From Xenorhabdus bovienii SS-2004 (GTDB lineage: Bacteria > Pseudomonadota > Gammaproteobacteria > Enterobacterales > Enterobacteriaceae): a stretch of DNA of 64,000 nt. The stretch covers positions 1,054,001 to 1,118,000 of the forward strand of contig NC_013892.1 in the NCBI RefSeq assembly GCF_000027225.1, read 5' to 3'. Below are positions 42,901-48,616 of this stretch, piece by piece. The notes beneath the pieces were generated by a model. It was not told the DNA's origin. It saw nothing but the letters and a program-made list of their open reading frames with translations, and did not search any database. The translations under genes and the position numbers were made by a program. Position 1 is the first letter of the stretch. Each line of letters opens with the position of its first letter.

Positions 42901-45101
42901 GAAACATGCCCTTTCCCCATTTGAGTCAAGACATTGAAGCCACCGACACCAGACCAGAATGCGTCGCCATGACCGATTTGTGTGTGGGTATTGAAACCAC
43001 CGCTCATTGAGATACGGCTGTTGCCGTTGCCCTTGTGAATGGAGATATTGCCGACCGCCAAAAGATGGGCAAGATAGCGGCCATCACCGACGCGAACCAG
43101 TATATTAGCCGCACCACCCGCATTCACGTCCATGTCGCCACGCAAGCCTTGATGCAGCAGTACGTTGGCAATGCCGACACCGTTGAAGGTCAGGTTGCCT
43201 TCTTTGCCTTTTTTGACGATGACGTTCGCCGCTCCGCCGCCATTAAATTCCGTGTTACCAAACTCAGAAGTATGTTCAATAACATTGGCAATACCGGCTC
43301 CATCAAAATAGACATTGCCTCGGGTTACGTTCGATTGGATAACGTTGCCGCCACCCGCGCCTGTATACCGGACATCACCGGAGCTTTCACCGCTGCCGGT
43401 CGCCGATTTGAATAACGCCAGATCACGGTATTCGTGCATGCCAGATACGCGCCCTGAAGCTGTACGTACTGCCTTGGTACTGTAATGAAGATCACTCAGA
43501 GTATAGATACCCGCTGGCACGGCCTGATAACCATTAGCAGAAGAAATATCTTCGTTCGCCAGTTTCGCCATGCGATCTTCCAAACTGAACCAAGCCTGTG
43601 CGTTATATTGCAGCATGCCTGTTTTTGGATCGTTCCTCAGTTCAATAACCACGATTTTGGTGTATTTATCGATTCGCTTGGCATAGATATAAGTGTTCGA
43701 TTTATGGTTGGATTTCACCACTTGTACATCAGCGGTGCTTCCTTTACTGTCAATCGCATAGCCACCCATTTTGGCATTTGATAATGTGACATCTGCCACA
43801 TCAACCAGCACGCCATCGCCATGATTCATCCATTGGTCTTCAGCCAGTTTTTCCTCAACAGCGTGAACGGTAACAGATTGCTGGTGTTCAACCGTCAAGT
43901 TTGACAGGGTGTAAGCACCGTCAATCTTGACATCCTTAAAACCACCCTGAACAGAGATATCCTGTTTATCTAACGTCTTGAGATGGTTTCCTTCCTTATA
44001 CCAAGACGTCGAGTGATAGATCAGTTTGCCGGTTTCAGGATCATTGCGGAGCTGAACTTTGTTGATTTTGGTATACATGCCATCAGCAAACGCAAACAGA
44101 TAAGTGTTCGATTCCCGTGCCGATTTAAGACCTGTCACCTGCACGTTGTAGCCAATCCAGTCACCACTCATGGTGGCATTTTTCAACACGATATCTTCGG
44201 CTTTGGCATATTCCATGCCTTCGTTATCGAAGTCAGTGGCCGTTCCCTTGCGGGTAATATGGTTATACCCCCCCACTCCTGCAAAACGGATATTACCGTG
44301 TGCAACATCAGAATACAGGCTGTTATAACCGCCCGCGCCTTCAAACTTGATATCACCTTTGGTTTCAGAATAGACGTCATCGGTCTGGCGGGTACGTTCA
44401 ATACGGTTAGAAGCCCCTGCACCCGTTAAGGTGACGTTGCCGGTTTTTCCCCTGCGGACAAGATTGTTAGCGGCTCCTGCGCCTGCAAAAACAATATCAC
44501 CACTTTCAACTCTGGAACTGATGATGTTTGCCGCACCAGCGCCGTTAAAGGTCAGATCGCCGTGAGATCCCTGATAACGGTCGAACCATGTGCGATCAAT
44601 CTTGTTTCCACCCCCCACGCCAGCAAAGTAGAAATTTCCCTGATTGGTTTCATGCCAGAGTTCGTTATACCCCCCTGCGCCCTTAAAAGTGAAATCGCCT
44701 TCCCATCCCTTGCGGGTGATGCCATTGTAGCCAGACGCGCCAGAATAATCGATTCGACCCTTATCACCTGTGTGATTGATTTTCAGTCCACCGGCAGCGC
44801 CAGCAAAATCTATCGTGCCATCGCTTGTTTTATTGATGGAGGTATAACCTGAACCTCCTTTTACCGTCAGAGTACCGCTTGTATCGTTAATATTCAGATA
44901 CCCGGCCGCCCCCACGACAGTATCGTTCCCCCATGTTGTATTGACGGTTGCACCAACGGAACCCACGACAATGTAATCATTTCCGCCATAGGCGTTAATG
45001 ACACCGCCAATGCCGATGGCGTGTATTGTATTTCCATCATTATCATCTTCATATTTACCGGTAAAGGCATATGCTGCACTTCGGTTGGATGATTTTCCCA
45101 T
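30951..45101 (-). CDS. rtxA: MARTX multifunctional-autoprocessing repeats-in-toxin
   Basis: This is a 4716-residue secreted toxin that delivers effector domains into host cells. Domains in order: A repeats (about 1-730), which include two related inserts (near 330 and 470) with LRNDPxTGxLxY; B repeats (about 735-1350) with the G(N/D)G..N(I/V)xTxVG pattern; a sugar-binding-like domain from 1463; a coiled coil (1620-1845); a DmX-like domain (about 1995-2485); RID (about 2495-2900; His2619, Cys2859); ABH (about 2970-3230; nucleophile Ser3100 in GYSMGG); MCF (about 3264-3580; Arg-Cys-Asp 3374-3376, His3487, Asp3506); CPD protease (about 3600-3805; His3702, Cys3747); and Gly/Asp-rich C repeats (about 4350-4575). 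By family knowledge, CPD is activated by inositol hexakisphosphate and frees the effectors. Domain borders are by eye; DmX is the least certain. No frameshift is seen. Confidence 0.96.
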   Translation of the reverse strand: MGKSSNRSAAYAFTGKYEDDNDGNTIHAIGIGGVINAYGGNDYIVVGSVGATVNTTWGNDTVVGAAGYLNINDTSGTLTVKGGSGYTSINKTSDGTIDFAGAAGGLKINHTGDKGRIDYSGASGYNGITRKGWEGDFTFKGAGGYNELWHETNQGNFYFAGVGGGNKIDRTWFDRYQGSHGDLTFNGAGAANIISSRVESGDIVFAGAGAANNLVRRGKTGNVTLTGAGASNRIERTRQTDDVYSETKGDIKFEGAGGYNSLYSDVAHGNIRFAGVGGYNHITRKGTATDFDNEGMEYAKAEDIVLKNATMSGDWIGYNVQVTGLKSARESNTYLFAFADGMYTKINKVQLRNDPETGKLIYHSTSWYKEGNHLKTLDKQDISVQGGFKDVKIDGAYTLSNLTVEHQQSVTVHAVEEKLAEDQWMNHGDGVLVDVADVTLSNAKMGGYAIDSKGSTADVQVVKSNHKSNTYIYAKRIDKYTKIVVIELRNDPKTGMLQYNAQAWFSLEDRMAKLANEDISSANGYQAVPAGIYTLSDLHYSTKAVRTASGRVSGMHEYRDLALFKSATGSGESSGDVRYTGAGGGNVIQSNVTRGNVYFDGAGIANVIEHTSEFGNTEFNGGGAANVIVKKGKEGNLTFNGVGIANVLLHQGLRGDMDVNAGGAANILVRVGDGRYLAHLLAVGNISIHKGNGNSRISMSGGFNTHTQIGHGDAFWSGVGGFNVLTQMGKGHVSSILLGGANVLSKVGEGDLESGMLGGANIITHISNDRETSNTKAIALGGANILTKKGKGDVLSVMGGGANVLTHVGDGKTTGILLGGANILTKVGNGDTTGIMLGLGNILTHVGNGQTLGVMAAAGNIFTKVGEGTTIAAMVGAGNIFTHVGQGNAWALMGGIGNIFTKVGDGDALALMLAAGNVFTHVGDGMSVALMVAKGNIATKVGHGEMLSAMIGEGNILTQIGNGDTFAAMLGKANILTKVGNGLTAALMVSEANIYTHVGDGTSIGLFVGSVNVMTKVGNGTTLAAMFGKANIMTHVGDGLTGVLALGKANIMTKVGNDFMGVVAASEANVVTHVGGGTTAALLLGKGNVLTKVGDGTTVGLLVSKIGNVMTHLGDGTTIGFAKGEANIITKSGDGLGINAAWGKANIMTHIGEGDRYNFAKGEANIITKVGDGQEITVVQGQANIVTHVGNGDDYTGAWGKANVITKVGDGRNVVLAKGDANIVTQIGNGDSFNALWSQGNVVTKVGDGMQVTAAKGKGNITTTVGNGLSVTTVHGDLNVNTKVGDGVSVNVAWGKLNVNTRVGDGLNVSVMKGQANANIRVGDGLNINASYARNNVAIQVGNGDFYSLAVAESNTESNKLSALFGNVKQTLLGVAGSQGISHLVNGDEANTSGTHKGRGAIDLPEVSALNGFQLTEVKQVTSDLQQSLKGSVTGVDTPDIGSIQNTLGNEKRLKSNQSRNLIVNGDFEQGADGWQATNGIEASYAAQAYGLSNEGHGERVSELDADTHADKDSNTSIYQDISDLTANESITLSFDFAKRAGISADNGMEVLWNGKTVFSISAGNAEWQNKTLSLTAQTGSNRLEFKGTGTNDGLGYILDNVVAKSEQPDSAIADHVQQDAAAQNALQDKEKAEADRQRLEQERDTQLAAVSGSQAQLEATDLEALNRNGQDQRDAINHEAQAITKELTEQAKGLSALDSHSKHHGKSGEQWRAQFAEGLLGQVQTQLNSADETAQQQLDRSQHAASERFGDLRDAVAKSEAGVSKGEQNQQQSQKEIEQTRTNAEFRKQQALSQKTQAEHAESNAKAAVQKAGQRGQHEVSEADSQTARVQSDAKAAKQSDNYKPNRTGAAGSGLSGSAYESNAAENQPERVKTDNPIGFAPKNETNTGFSKELQYLDEDLDELAEAKEALNRLQINATKRGKNTGATLISAYTETSVGQPVSKTADVSTEWVRNTPKISGLDLSGLQALGETHVQQGSADAPEMSATAIRAQKVADVYRWLDSDNNIATDTYIPVPGFERGDADIPENIRQKLVTFIEGYLEGTDNSVPKDQVAPLAKLFVDATIDCNWDKRVEFVSKLEQYGYSFEPVHGDKSIVSFWSGKNFKQYRSVLDAVQTDGKKVVYDIDVKGNSFAIELNKTLMRWGNVYLDSDNAEHNALQTAINTSARSNTGFWSSLYATGSRDDVYVIAEGGLRLGNYFWNVELPVLRQLQREGLVGEIRLLDKPAREYQGAAPESIGRRLTEAGVSVKARFDSLSIGEQERLLTLNPTGYKPDTLIDLDIKLSAIDNMLNQALPFYGLRTERNLLVREADDEGFEVRRWPGHDGDDFKTIIVEDAGDPAQIRAIERFILANYDDYGKLPDALYLVADQIVSHEQGRTRIVAKKADGSWNYKPKTDLMSASEFKDAAYVKGKILGDSYRNVLEAFGSYEKALQNGADYDLDVVEKLISLHQQVEGYLLGHPDSKRLPAMTNLLSQINVRMEESRVLAEPTLTSVGKGNFSELYNKLGNANLKDSKHLYIDEQGDFVTRGKSNIQIAMKAEGAEKAVEQIKAAVTREYGQEVAETVFSNLKSRDLSKDGKGIDVSGLRKVHQAIEQQLSPVSATLFVWKPSDHSQLGHAALQIGQGRFQVSAEDAEGFNEKNYVSWWPKGGKSTSPGHIFNVSTEENPDVSLRWRDLSQPASQNETLAFDVGSEEGDNFGLKDGTYKLEKFIEKLQAAKGVDAKFEDISEGFAMAALANPNLLKSAGIPEHISRPFIEQWENGNIDMQDIGRDFAEALRTAAKQKVTPELTEKRITNIIRQFAERELSDIQDFKASEADQGRVFRINLAGLDTAAMQTEWNKISQNPDARYQILNGNCSSIVAKVLKAGGADKVIGHTWRPNFGIWTPTELFNYAQKLQEAQIEIIANKPKRIVGEDLEALGQPDKKDNVLEKVAIDNDGKPPRDREPFNPVTRFLNNELYGAKEERRNVYDYTQTALDTAVTNGTADKVTLRGDAGRLTGYYHQGEQKTDASAEPNTAKKVVLFIHGSGSSAEEQASVIKNQYQKQGIDMLAVNLRGYGSSDGRPSEKGLYHDARTMFRYLVNDRGVRPENIIIHGYSMGGPIAADLARYAERNGHTVSGLLLDRPMPSMTKAITAHEVPNPAGMTGVLAKAVNGQFSVEKNLQGSSKQTPIMLLTDNEGLGEAGEKLRAKLVIDGYQVSGEHTFYSHEASSRLMNQYAEQIVTGLFDVKRQPDESTALKGLRSDLKRYGEALEPQKSAPGKTKDIRATQDFLTGYQQGHAEQTVDGFRSDMNIKQLVDLLVKGNWTAEQKGSLAWEIESRALKVTFQPQAEKHNRLFNDVVSSGVADTKASKHLAPQLLLLNLSNDGFGGRCDPLSKLVLVAKQLENNGQDGVARKLLEKMYSAAAVLSNPTLYSDTERGNANKLLGSLAALHARNPMHDTSIKVWQEKLEDKQALTVNGVIGKVTAANADGKPVLLELDAPGHAMAAWAKGSGDNRVYGFYDPNAGIVEFSSAEKFGDYLTRFFGKSGLNMEQSYKLPKNAAGEIIFKRVVVMDGSVLATYNPTRADKTTMQGILDLNIFDETPIKTHSDVEITHEVKVPLKDNLPEGVDRVVNNENVEHWEPAFVKPQAEGGDSRFNSQVIIQTENDPVAAKAAARLAGKHPDSSVIVQLDANGRYRVVYGDPATLSGKLRWQIVGHGRDESVQHHTRMSGYSADELALKLKQFRTDFKQAGSPDHISLVGCSLISDDKRDGFARHFISELDKQGIRTTVSARSSEVAVDSIGRKFTRNAEEQWVHKLMDNKIVLGWNDKGELETHAERIRRGISENDINLSRIGHIDTDAKAKGAIAENAETFHAPEQHKKVNDDASATSSAKSSNNKLSYSGNIQVQAGDGEFTVINWGTTNVGIKVGTGGFKSLAFGDNNVMVHLGNGDSKHSVNIAGYQALEGAQLFMGNRNVSFNMGRSNDLIVMMDKSIPTPPLVNPFDGASRISGVLQNIAGSFESPDWLTAQDQQWTLESAKKYVSDLSGLDLTSSVDYNTLTDLDTENEKSSRGLKSDIETTLNKKYNQWLGRNGNAREMGNVSRADKFRQENETLAFNFAVGGQGADIQVTTGNWNFMFGDNIQSILDTNLGSLFGLMTQEYTSTGMAKTTFTFSPKDLPRQLKNKLLGNLAGVSADTTLADIFGVDYTADGHIVSRSGQSVDGVAILREMLEVIGEFSGNQLQAFTDPAKLLDSLEAGLNTGADGVKSFAESHGLQAKAPEENKEGHVSISTEGKPVQEVAELPSDRALGFNLPSLFTTLFKQNKQVEMASLVADLKQNLTADLLNIQDKTFDFLRNSGHLQGDGDMHVSLGNYNFNWGGDGKDLGAYLGDNNNFWGGRGDDVYYSVGTSNIFTGGEGNDMGVLMGRENMMFGGAGNDVAVLAGRINYAYMGDGDDQVFVFGEGGVIEGGKGRDYIVASGNFNSIHAGEGQDYVVAIGNNNQVSLGEGDDFATVFGNYNNIDGNAGNNAIKLMGYHAVINGGTGDDHLIANVASKFSQLNGGDGDDLLVLGGYQNNFKGGTGVNSFVVSGDVIDNVVEDIKRGDKIIFNNLNWQKLWFQRSGYDLVLLTGRDVTDTSAQGKFEAIGSVTFNDYFNGNRADIVTQMGDKDTQGEREYTALSANSVDSLVQAMSGFAPNMGDTGFIDTLDSQTKSTIVTAWADTTSGKSKLA

Positions 45102-45128
45102 AAGTAATCCTGGTATTGGGCAGAAAAA

Positions 45129-45590
45129 TTAAACGGTAAACCACTGTACCCGACGGATACAGTGGTCATTTTGTGTGTCCAGCATTCCCCGGACAGTACA
45201 GGCTTTTTGCCCCTTCCATGCTGCAAAGACACGCCGGCGAAGATCACGGGCGATACTCTTCGCATGCCCAAAAGGGGCAATCATTTCCGGAAAAAAGATA
45301 TGCTGTCCTGAGCGCCAGTCTTCCTGCGAAATCTCCCGTTCACCGGAAAGAATCGCATCCCGACTGCTATCAGACAAAAAAGCCCAATTACAAAAAGCAA
45401 CTGGGCGTTGGTGTTCATCTTCGTAATAGCAAAACTGATTGAGCTGGAATGAAGGAAAGATACGCTGTTGCCACTCAGCAACTAAATAGCGTCGGTGTAA
45501 AGGTGAATGCTGACAAAGCAACATCACCCCACCTATCATTGCTTGTATTTCAGTGTCACTCAGCGTTGCCGGTTGATGTGTGATCATCAT
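45129..45590 (-). CDS. rtxC: Toxin-activating lysine acyltransferase RtxC (HlyC family)
   Basis: The 153-residue protein belongs to the HlyC/RtxC family, which fatty-acylates RTX toxins before secretion. The conserved block MLLCQHSPLHRRYLVAEW carries His32, equivalent to the catalytic His23 of HlyC, followed by PVAFCNWAFLSD. It lies 27 bp upstream of rtxA on the same strand, the usual rtxC-rtxA order. The contribution of acylation to MARTX toxin function is unsettled for this family. Confidence 0.9.
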   Translation of the reverse strand: MMITHQPATLSDTEIQAMIGGVMLLCQHSPLHRRYLVAEWQQRIFPSFQLNQFCYYEDEHQRPVAFCNWAFLSDSSRDAILSGEREISQEDWRSGQHIFFPEMIAPFGHAKSIARDLRRRVFAAWKGQKACTVRGMLDTQNDHCIRRVQWFTV

Positions 45591-45631
45591 AAGCTAGCAA
45601 CCATCTGATATGTTTTTACTGATACCTGATA

Positions 45632-46003
45632 TTATTTTGATTTTTCCGTATCGCGGGCTGGGCGTTTTTTAGGCTCAATGGTCTCTGCAACCGCAGTTTC
45701 CGGCTCGGCTGGGGCTGGCATTTCACCTTCACTCATTTCAGGTACAGGCAAGAATCCGGCTGCGATCAGCTTATTCATTTCGGCTTCCATCCGAGGGTCT
45801 TCAAGCATACTTTTCACCATGGAAACCATATACATAAAGCCGGATGCAGGCATGTGAATCACTTGCTTTAATTGTAATTCCTGATCGTTTTCAGCCAGTA
45901 TGCCATTTGCCATTCGGTTAGGCTCTTGTCCAACAAAATAAAGAGAGAACACGCCTTTGTTATAATTAACACTTGAAATGGTTTGAACGAATTTTTCAGA
46001 CAT
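45632..46003 (-). CDS. rtxH: RtxH-like conserved protein of the MARTX locus
   Basis: This small protein (123 residues from the chosen start) lies 41 bp upstream of rtxC. Its place and type match rtxH, the first gene of the rtxHCA operon in Vibrio cholerae, whose function is unknown. The N-terminal 80 residues look folded (SSVNYNKGVFSLYFVGQEPN, then ASGFMYMVSMVKSMLEDPRM), and the last 40 are Glu/Pro/Ala-rich and probably disordered. An alternative ATG 12 bp upstream (46015) lacks a ribosome site; the chosen one has GGAT at fair spacing. Confidence 0.75.
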   Translation of the reverse strand: MSEKFVQTISSVNYNKGVFSLYFVGQEPNRMANGILAENDQELQLKQVIHMPASGFMYMVSMVKSMLEDPRMEAEMNKLIAAGFLPVPEMSEGEMPAPAEPETAVAETIEPKKRPARDTEKSK

Positions 46004-46015
46004 ATCATTATCCAT

Positions 46016-46510
46016 TAAATAAATTTAAATTTAATGTTGCAAATATATTAAATTCAAACTTAATGTTGCAAATATATTAAATTAAATGATTAAAAACCTA
46101 TATCGTTATGGTTTTATTTATCATTAAATCTCGTTGTTGCGATCAACTTGAATATAAAATACCAGACAAAAACAACATGAACACAACATTTGTTAAAAAA
46201 TTAGGAATGAGTACACACAGATTTTAAACGCTACCTAAACTCAGAAAAAATAGGTTATTAGAAAACAAATGATTTATCGACTGCTTGAACGAAAATATAT
46301 CTATTTGCTTTTTAAAATCAACATATAAAAATAATAATGTCTGTTTAACCACCACATTTTGTCCTAATTACCAACCATGATATACTCATTGATAACAGAT
46401 AATACCTTTTATCGTATTTATTAAGATTATCTTATAAAGAAATACCATACTCTTCTTCTGGTTCTTTCCTTAATTTGGGTTTTGGTTTTTATTAAAATAA
46501 ATTTACCCAT
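46016..46510. promoter_or_regulatory. Divergent control region of the MARTX locus
   Basis: This AT-rich 495-bp region separates rtxHCA (leftward) from rtxBDE (rightward) and must drive both. It contains two exact 24-bp direct repeats close to rtxH (listed separately). No gene is seen. The AT-richness suggests silencing by nucleoid proteins, which is common for acquired toxin loci. Confidence 0.65.
46031..46083. repeat. Tandem 24-bp direct repeats upstream of rtxH
   Basis: The copies at 46031-46054 and 46060-46083 are identical (both begin TTAATGTTGCAAATATATTA). They are spaced 29 bp start to start, just under three helical turns, so bound proteins would lie on nearly the same face. The first ends 27 bp from the more upstream rtxH start. 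They are a candidate operator pair. Confidence 0.85.
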
Positions 46511-48616
46511 ATGAATGAAATAGAAAAAACAACAATATCATTAATTAAATTAATAATAATGATATCTAATGGTAAACCCATTATCATACCCGATAAAAAC
46601 ATAAATAATAATGATGATTATCTTTTTACTTTAAATAAATTAAAGAAAGAACATCATGTTTCCATTAAAAATAAACGTTCAGTAAATAAGAAGTTAAACA
46701 CATTATCTTTACCCGCTATTCTGTTCGATGATAATGGGCATCCCTTTATTTTAGCAAAACATGATGAGCAACGAGTATTGATTCAAAAACCTAATCAGGA
46801 AGCGCCTGAAATATTGGATAAAGAAAGCTTTATCCGTTTATGGAGCGGACGCTGGATAAAAATAAAACAAAAAAGTAACCAATTCAATATCCGTTGGTTT
46901 ATTCCCGAATTTATCCGGCAAAGGAAGAATCTGACTGAAATTCTGCTGTTTTCGTTCATTTTGCAAATTTTAGCGTTGATTTCTCCTTTGGTCGTGCAGG
47001 TTGTCATGGACAAGGTACTGGTTCATCAGGCGTTATCCACCTTAGATGTGTTGATTTTTGGTCTGGTGGCTGCAAGCCTGATTGAAGTGGTTCTACGTGG
47101 GCTACGCGAATATCAGTATGCCCATACAGCCAATCGCATTGATATCAAACTGGGCTTAAAACTGGTTCGGCACCTACTTGGCCTGCCTTTGCTGTTTTTC
47201 AAATCCCGCCAAGTGGGAGCAATTGTGACGCGGGTACGTGAACTCGAAACCGTACGGGAGTTTTTAACCGGTTCCATGTTCACCCTGTGTATTGATGTCC
47301 TGTTTATGTTCGTATTCATTTACGTGATGAGCCTGCTATCCGGCACACTGACTTTGCTGTTTTTGGCTACCATCCCTTTCTATGGTCTGCTGGCATGGTG
47401 GGTCACGCCCAAAATCGAGAAAGCAGTCGAAAAGCAATTCATTCATGCTGCGATCAATACCTCTTTCCTGACCGAAACCGTCGCCGGTGCCGAGACACTG
47501 AAAAGCCTGGCAGCGGAACCCCGCTTTATCCGGCGCTGGGATAGCCAGACCGAGAATATGGTGAGTACCAGTTATGATGTGCAGCAATGGGATAACCGCT
47601 CCAGCCATCTTGTGATGCTGTTACAAAAAGTCACCAGTGCGGTCATTATCTGGCTTGGTGCCTCCGAAGTACTCTCCCTGCACATGACCATCGGCCAGTT
47701 GATCGCGTTCAATATGATGGTCAGCCATACCCAGCAACCCCTGGCCAAGTTGGTGCAACTCTGGGGGCAATTTATCCGCTCACGTATTGCCATTGATAAA
47801 CTGGGGGATATGTTGAATCTGCCGACAGAACAGCAGTCAGGCAAAGAGCGAGTCTCATTGCAGGGTGCTATTTCATTCTCTGATATCGTATTTCGCTATC
47901 AGCCCGATCTCTCCCCAACCATCAACCGTTTTACGCTGGATATCCGGGCAGGAGAAACGCTTGGCGTAGTAGGAACATCCGGTTCTGGAAAAAGTACCCT
48001 CGCGCGCCTGTTACTTCGGCTTTATACCCCGGAACATGGCACCATCACACTGGATGGCATTCCATTGCAGGAGTTCAATATTGAATCTCTGAGACAGCAA
48101 ATAGGCATCGTGTTACAAGAAAATTTTCTGTTTAATAAAACCGTACATGAAAACATTGCCCAATCACGACCCGATGCTCCTCTGTCTGATATTATTGAAG
48201 CGGCCAGACTGGCGGGGGCACACGATTTTATTCTCAAGCTGCCGATGGGGTACGACACTATCATCGCGGAAGGCGGCCAATCCCTCTCCGGCGGGCAGCG
48301 ACAGCGTCTGGCCATTGCCAGAACCCTGCTGTCTGATCCCACCATTCTGATCCTTGATGAAGCCACCAGCGCACTGGATGATGAGTCACAATCGATTATT
48401 CAATCCAATATGGCGGACATTGCGCAGGGCAGAACGGTCATTACCATCGCCCATCGACTCTCCACGGTACGCCAGTGCGACCGAATCATTGTACTGCACC
48501 AAGGTCAAATTATTGAACAAGGTAGCCATGAACAACTGCTACAACAGGGCAAGCAGTATCGAAAACTCTGGCAATTGCAACAGGAACTGAAACAGGAGGT
48601 GACTTCCCATGTTTAA
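46511..48616 (+). CDS. rtxB: Type I secretion ABC transporter RtxB
   Basis: This inner-membrane ABC exporter has 701 residues: an N-terminal C39-like region without clear catalytic residues (about 1-140), a six-helix membrane domain (about 150-430) and an ATPase domain with Walker A GTSGSGKST, signature LSGGQRQR, Walker B ILILDEATSALD and the switch His in IAHRLSTV. In Vibrio, RtxB pairs with RtxE and RtxD plus TolC to export MARTX. The first 60 codons are unusually AT-rich and Lys/Asn-rich, and the ribosome site is weak, so the exact start is less sure. It overlaps rtxD by 8 bp. Confidence 0.93.
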   Translation: MNEIEKTTISLIKLIIMISNGKPIIIPDKNINNNDDYLFTLNKLKKEHHVSIKNKRSVNKKLNTLSLPAILFDDNGHPFILAKHDEQRVLIQKPNQEAPEILDKESFIRLWSGRWIKIKQKSNQFNIRWFIPEFIRQRKNLTEILLFSFILQILALISPLVVQVVMDKVLVHQALSTLDVLIFGLVAASLIEVVLRGLREYQYAHTANRIDIKLGLKLVRHLLGLPLLFFKSRQVGAIVTRVRELETVREFLTGSMFTLCIDVLFMFVFIYVMSLLSGTLTLLFLATIPFYGLLAWWVTPKIEKAVEKQFIHAAINTSFLTETVAGAETLKSLAAEPRFIRRWDSQTENMVSTSYDVQQWDNRSSHLVMLLQKVTSAVIIWLGASEVLSLHMTIGQLIAFNMMVSHTQQPLAKLVQLWGQFIRSRIAIDKLGDMLNLPTEQQSGKERVSLQGAISFSDIVFRYQPDLSPTINRFTLDIRAGETLGVVGTSGSGKSTLARLLLRLYTPEHGTITLDGIPLQEFNIESLRQQIGIVLQENFLFNKTVHENIAQSRPDAPLSDIIEAARLAGAHDFILKLPMGYDTIIAEGGQSLSGGQRQRLAIARTLLSDPTILILDEATSALDDESQSIIQSNMADIAQGRTVITIAHRLSTVRQCDRIIVLHQGQIIEQGSHEQLLQQGKQYRKLWQLQQELKQEVTSHV

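Noticed and set aside
41277..42924. Several long plus-strand frames across the MARTX B-repeat region
   Set aside because: They are antisense shadows of the regular GxG..N repeats of rtxA; periodic codons create periodic open frames on the other strand. No ribosome sites or recognisable products.
41080..43000. The highly periodic DNA could be mistaken for a CRISPR or satellite array
   Set aside because: The period follows the roughly 20-residue protein repeat, the units vary at synonymous sites, and the rtxA frame is open throughout; there is no repeat-spacer structure.
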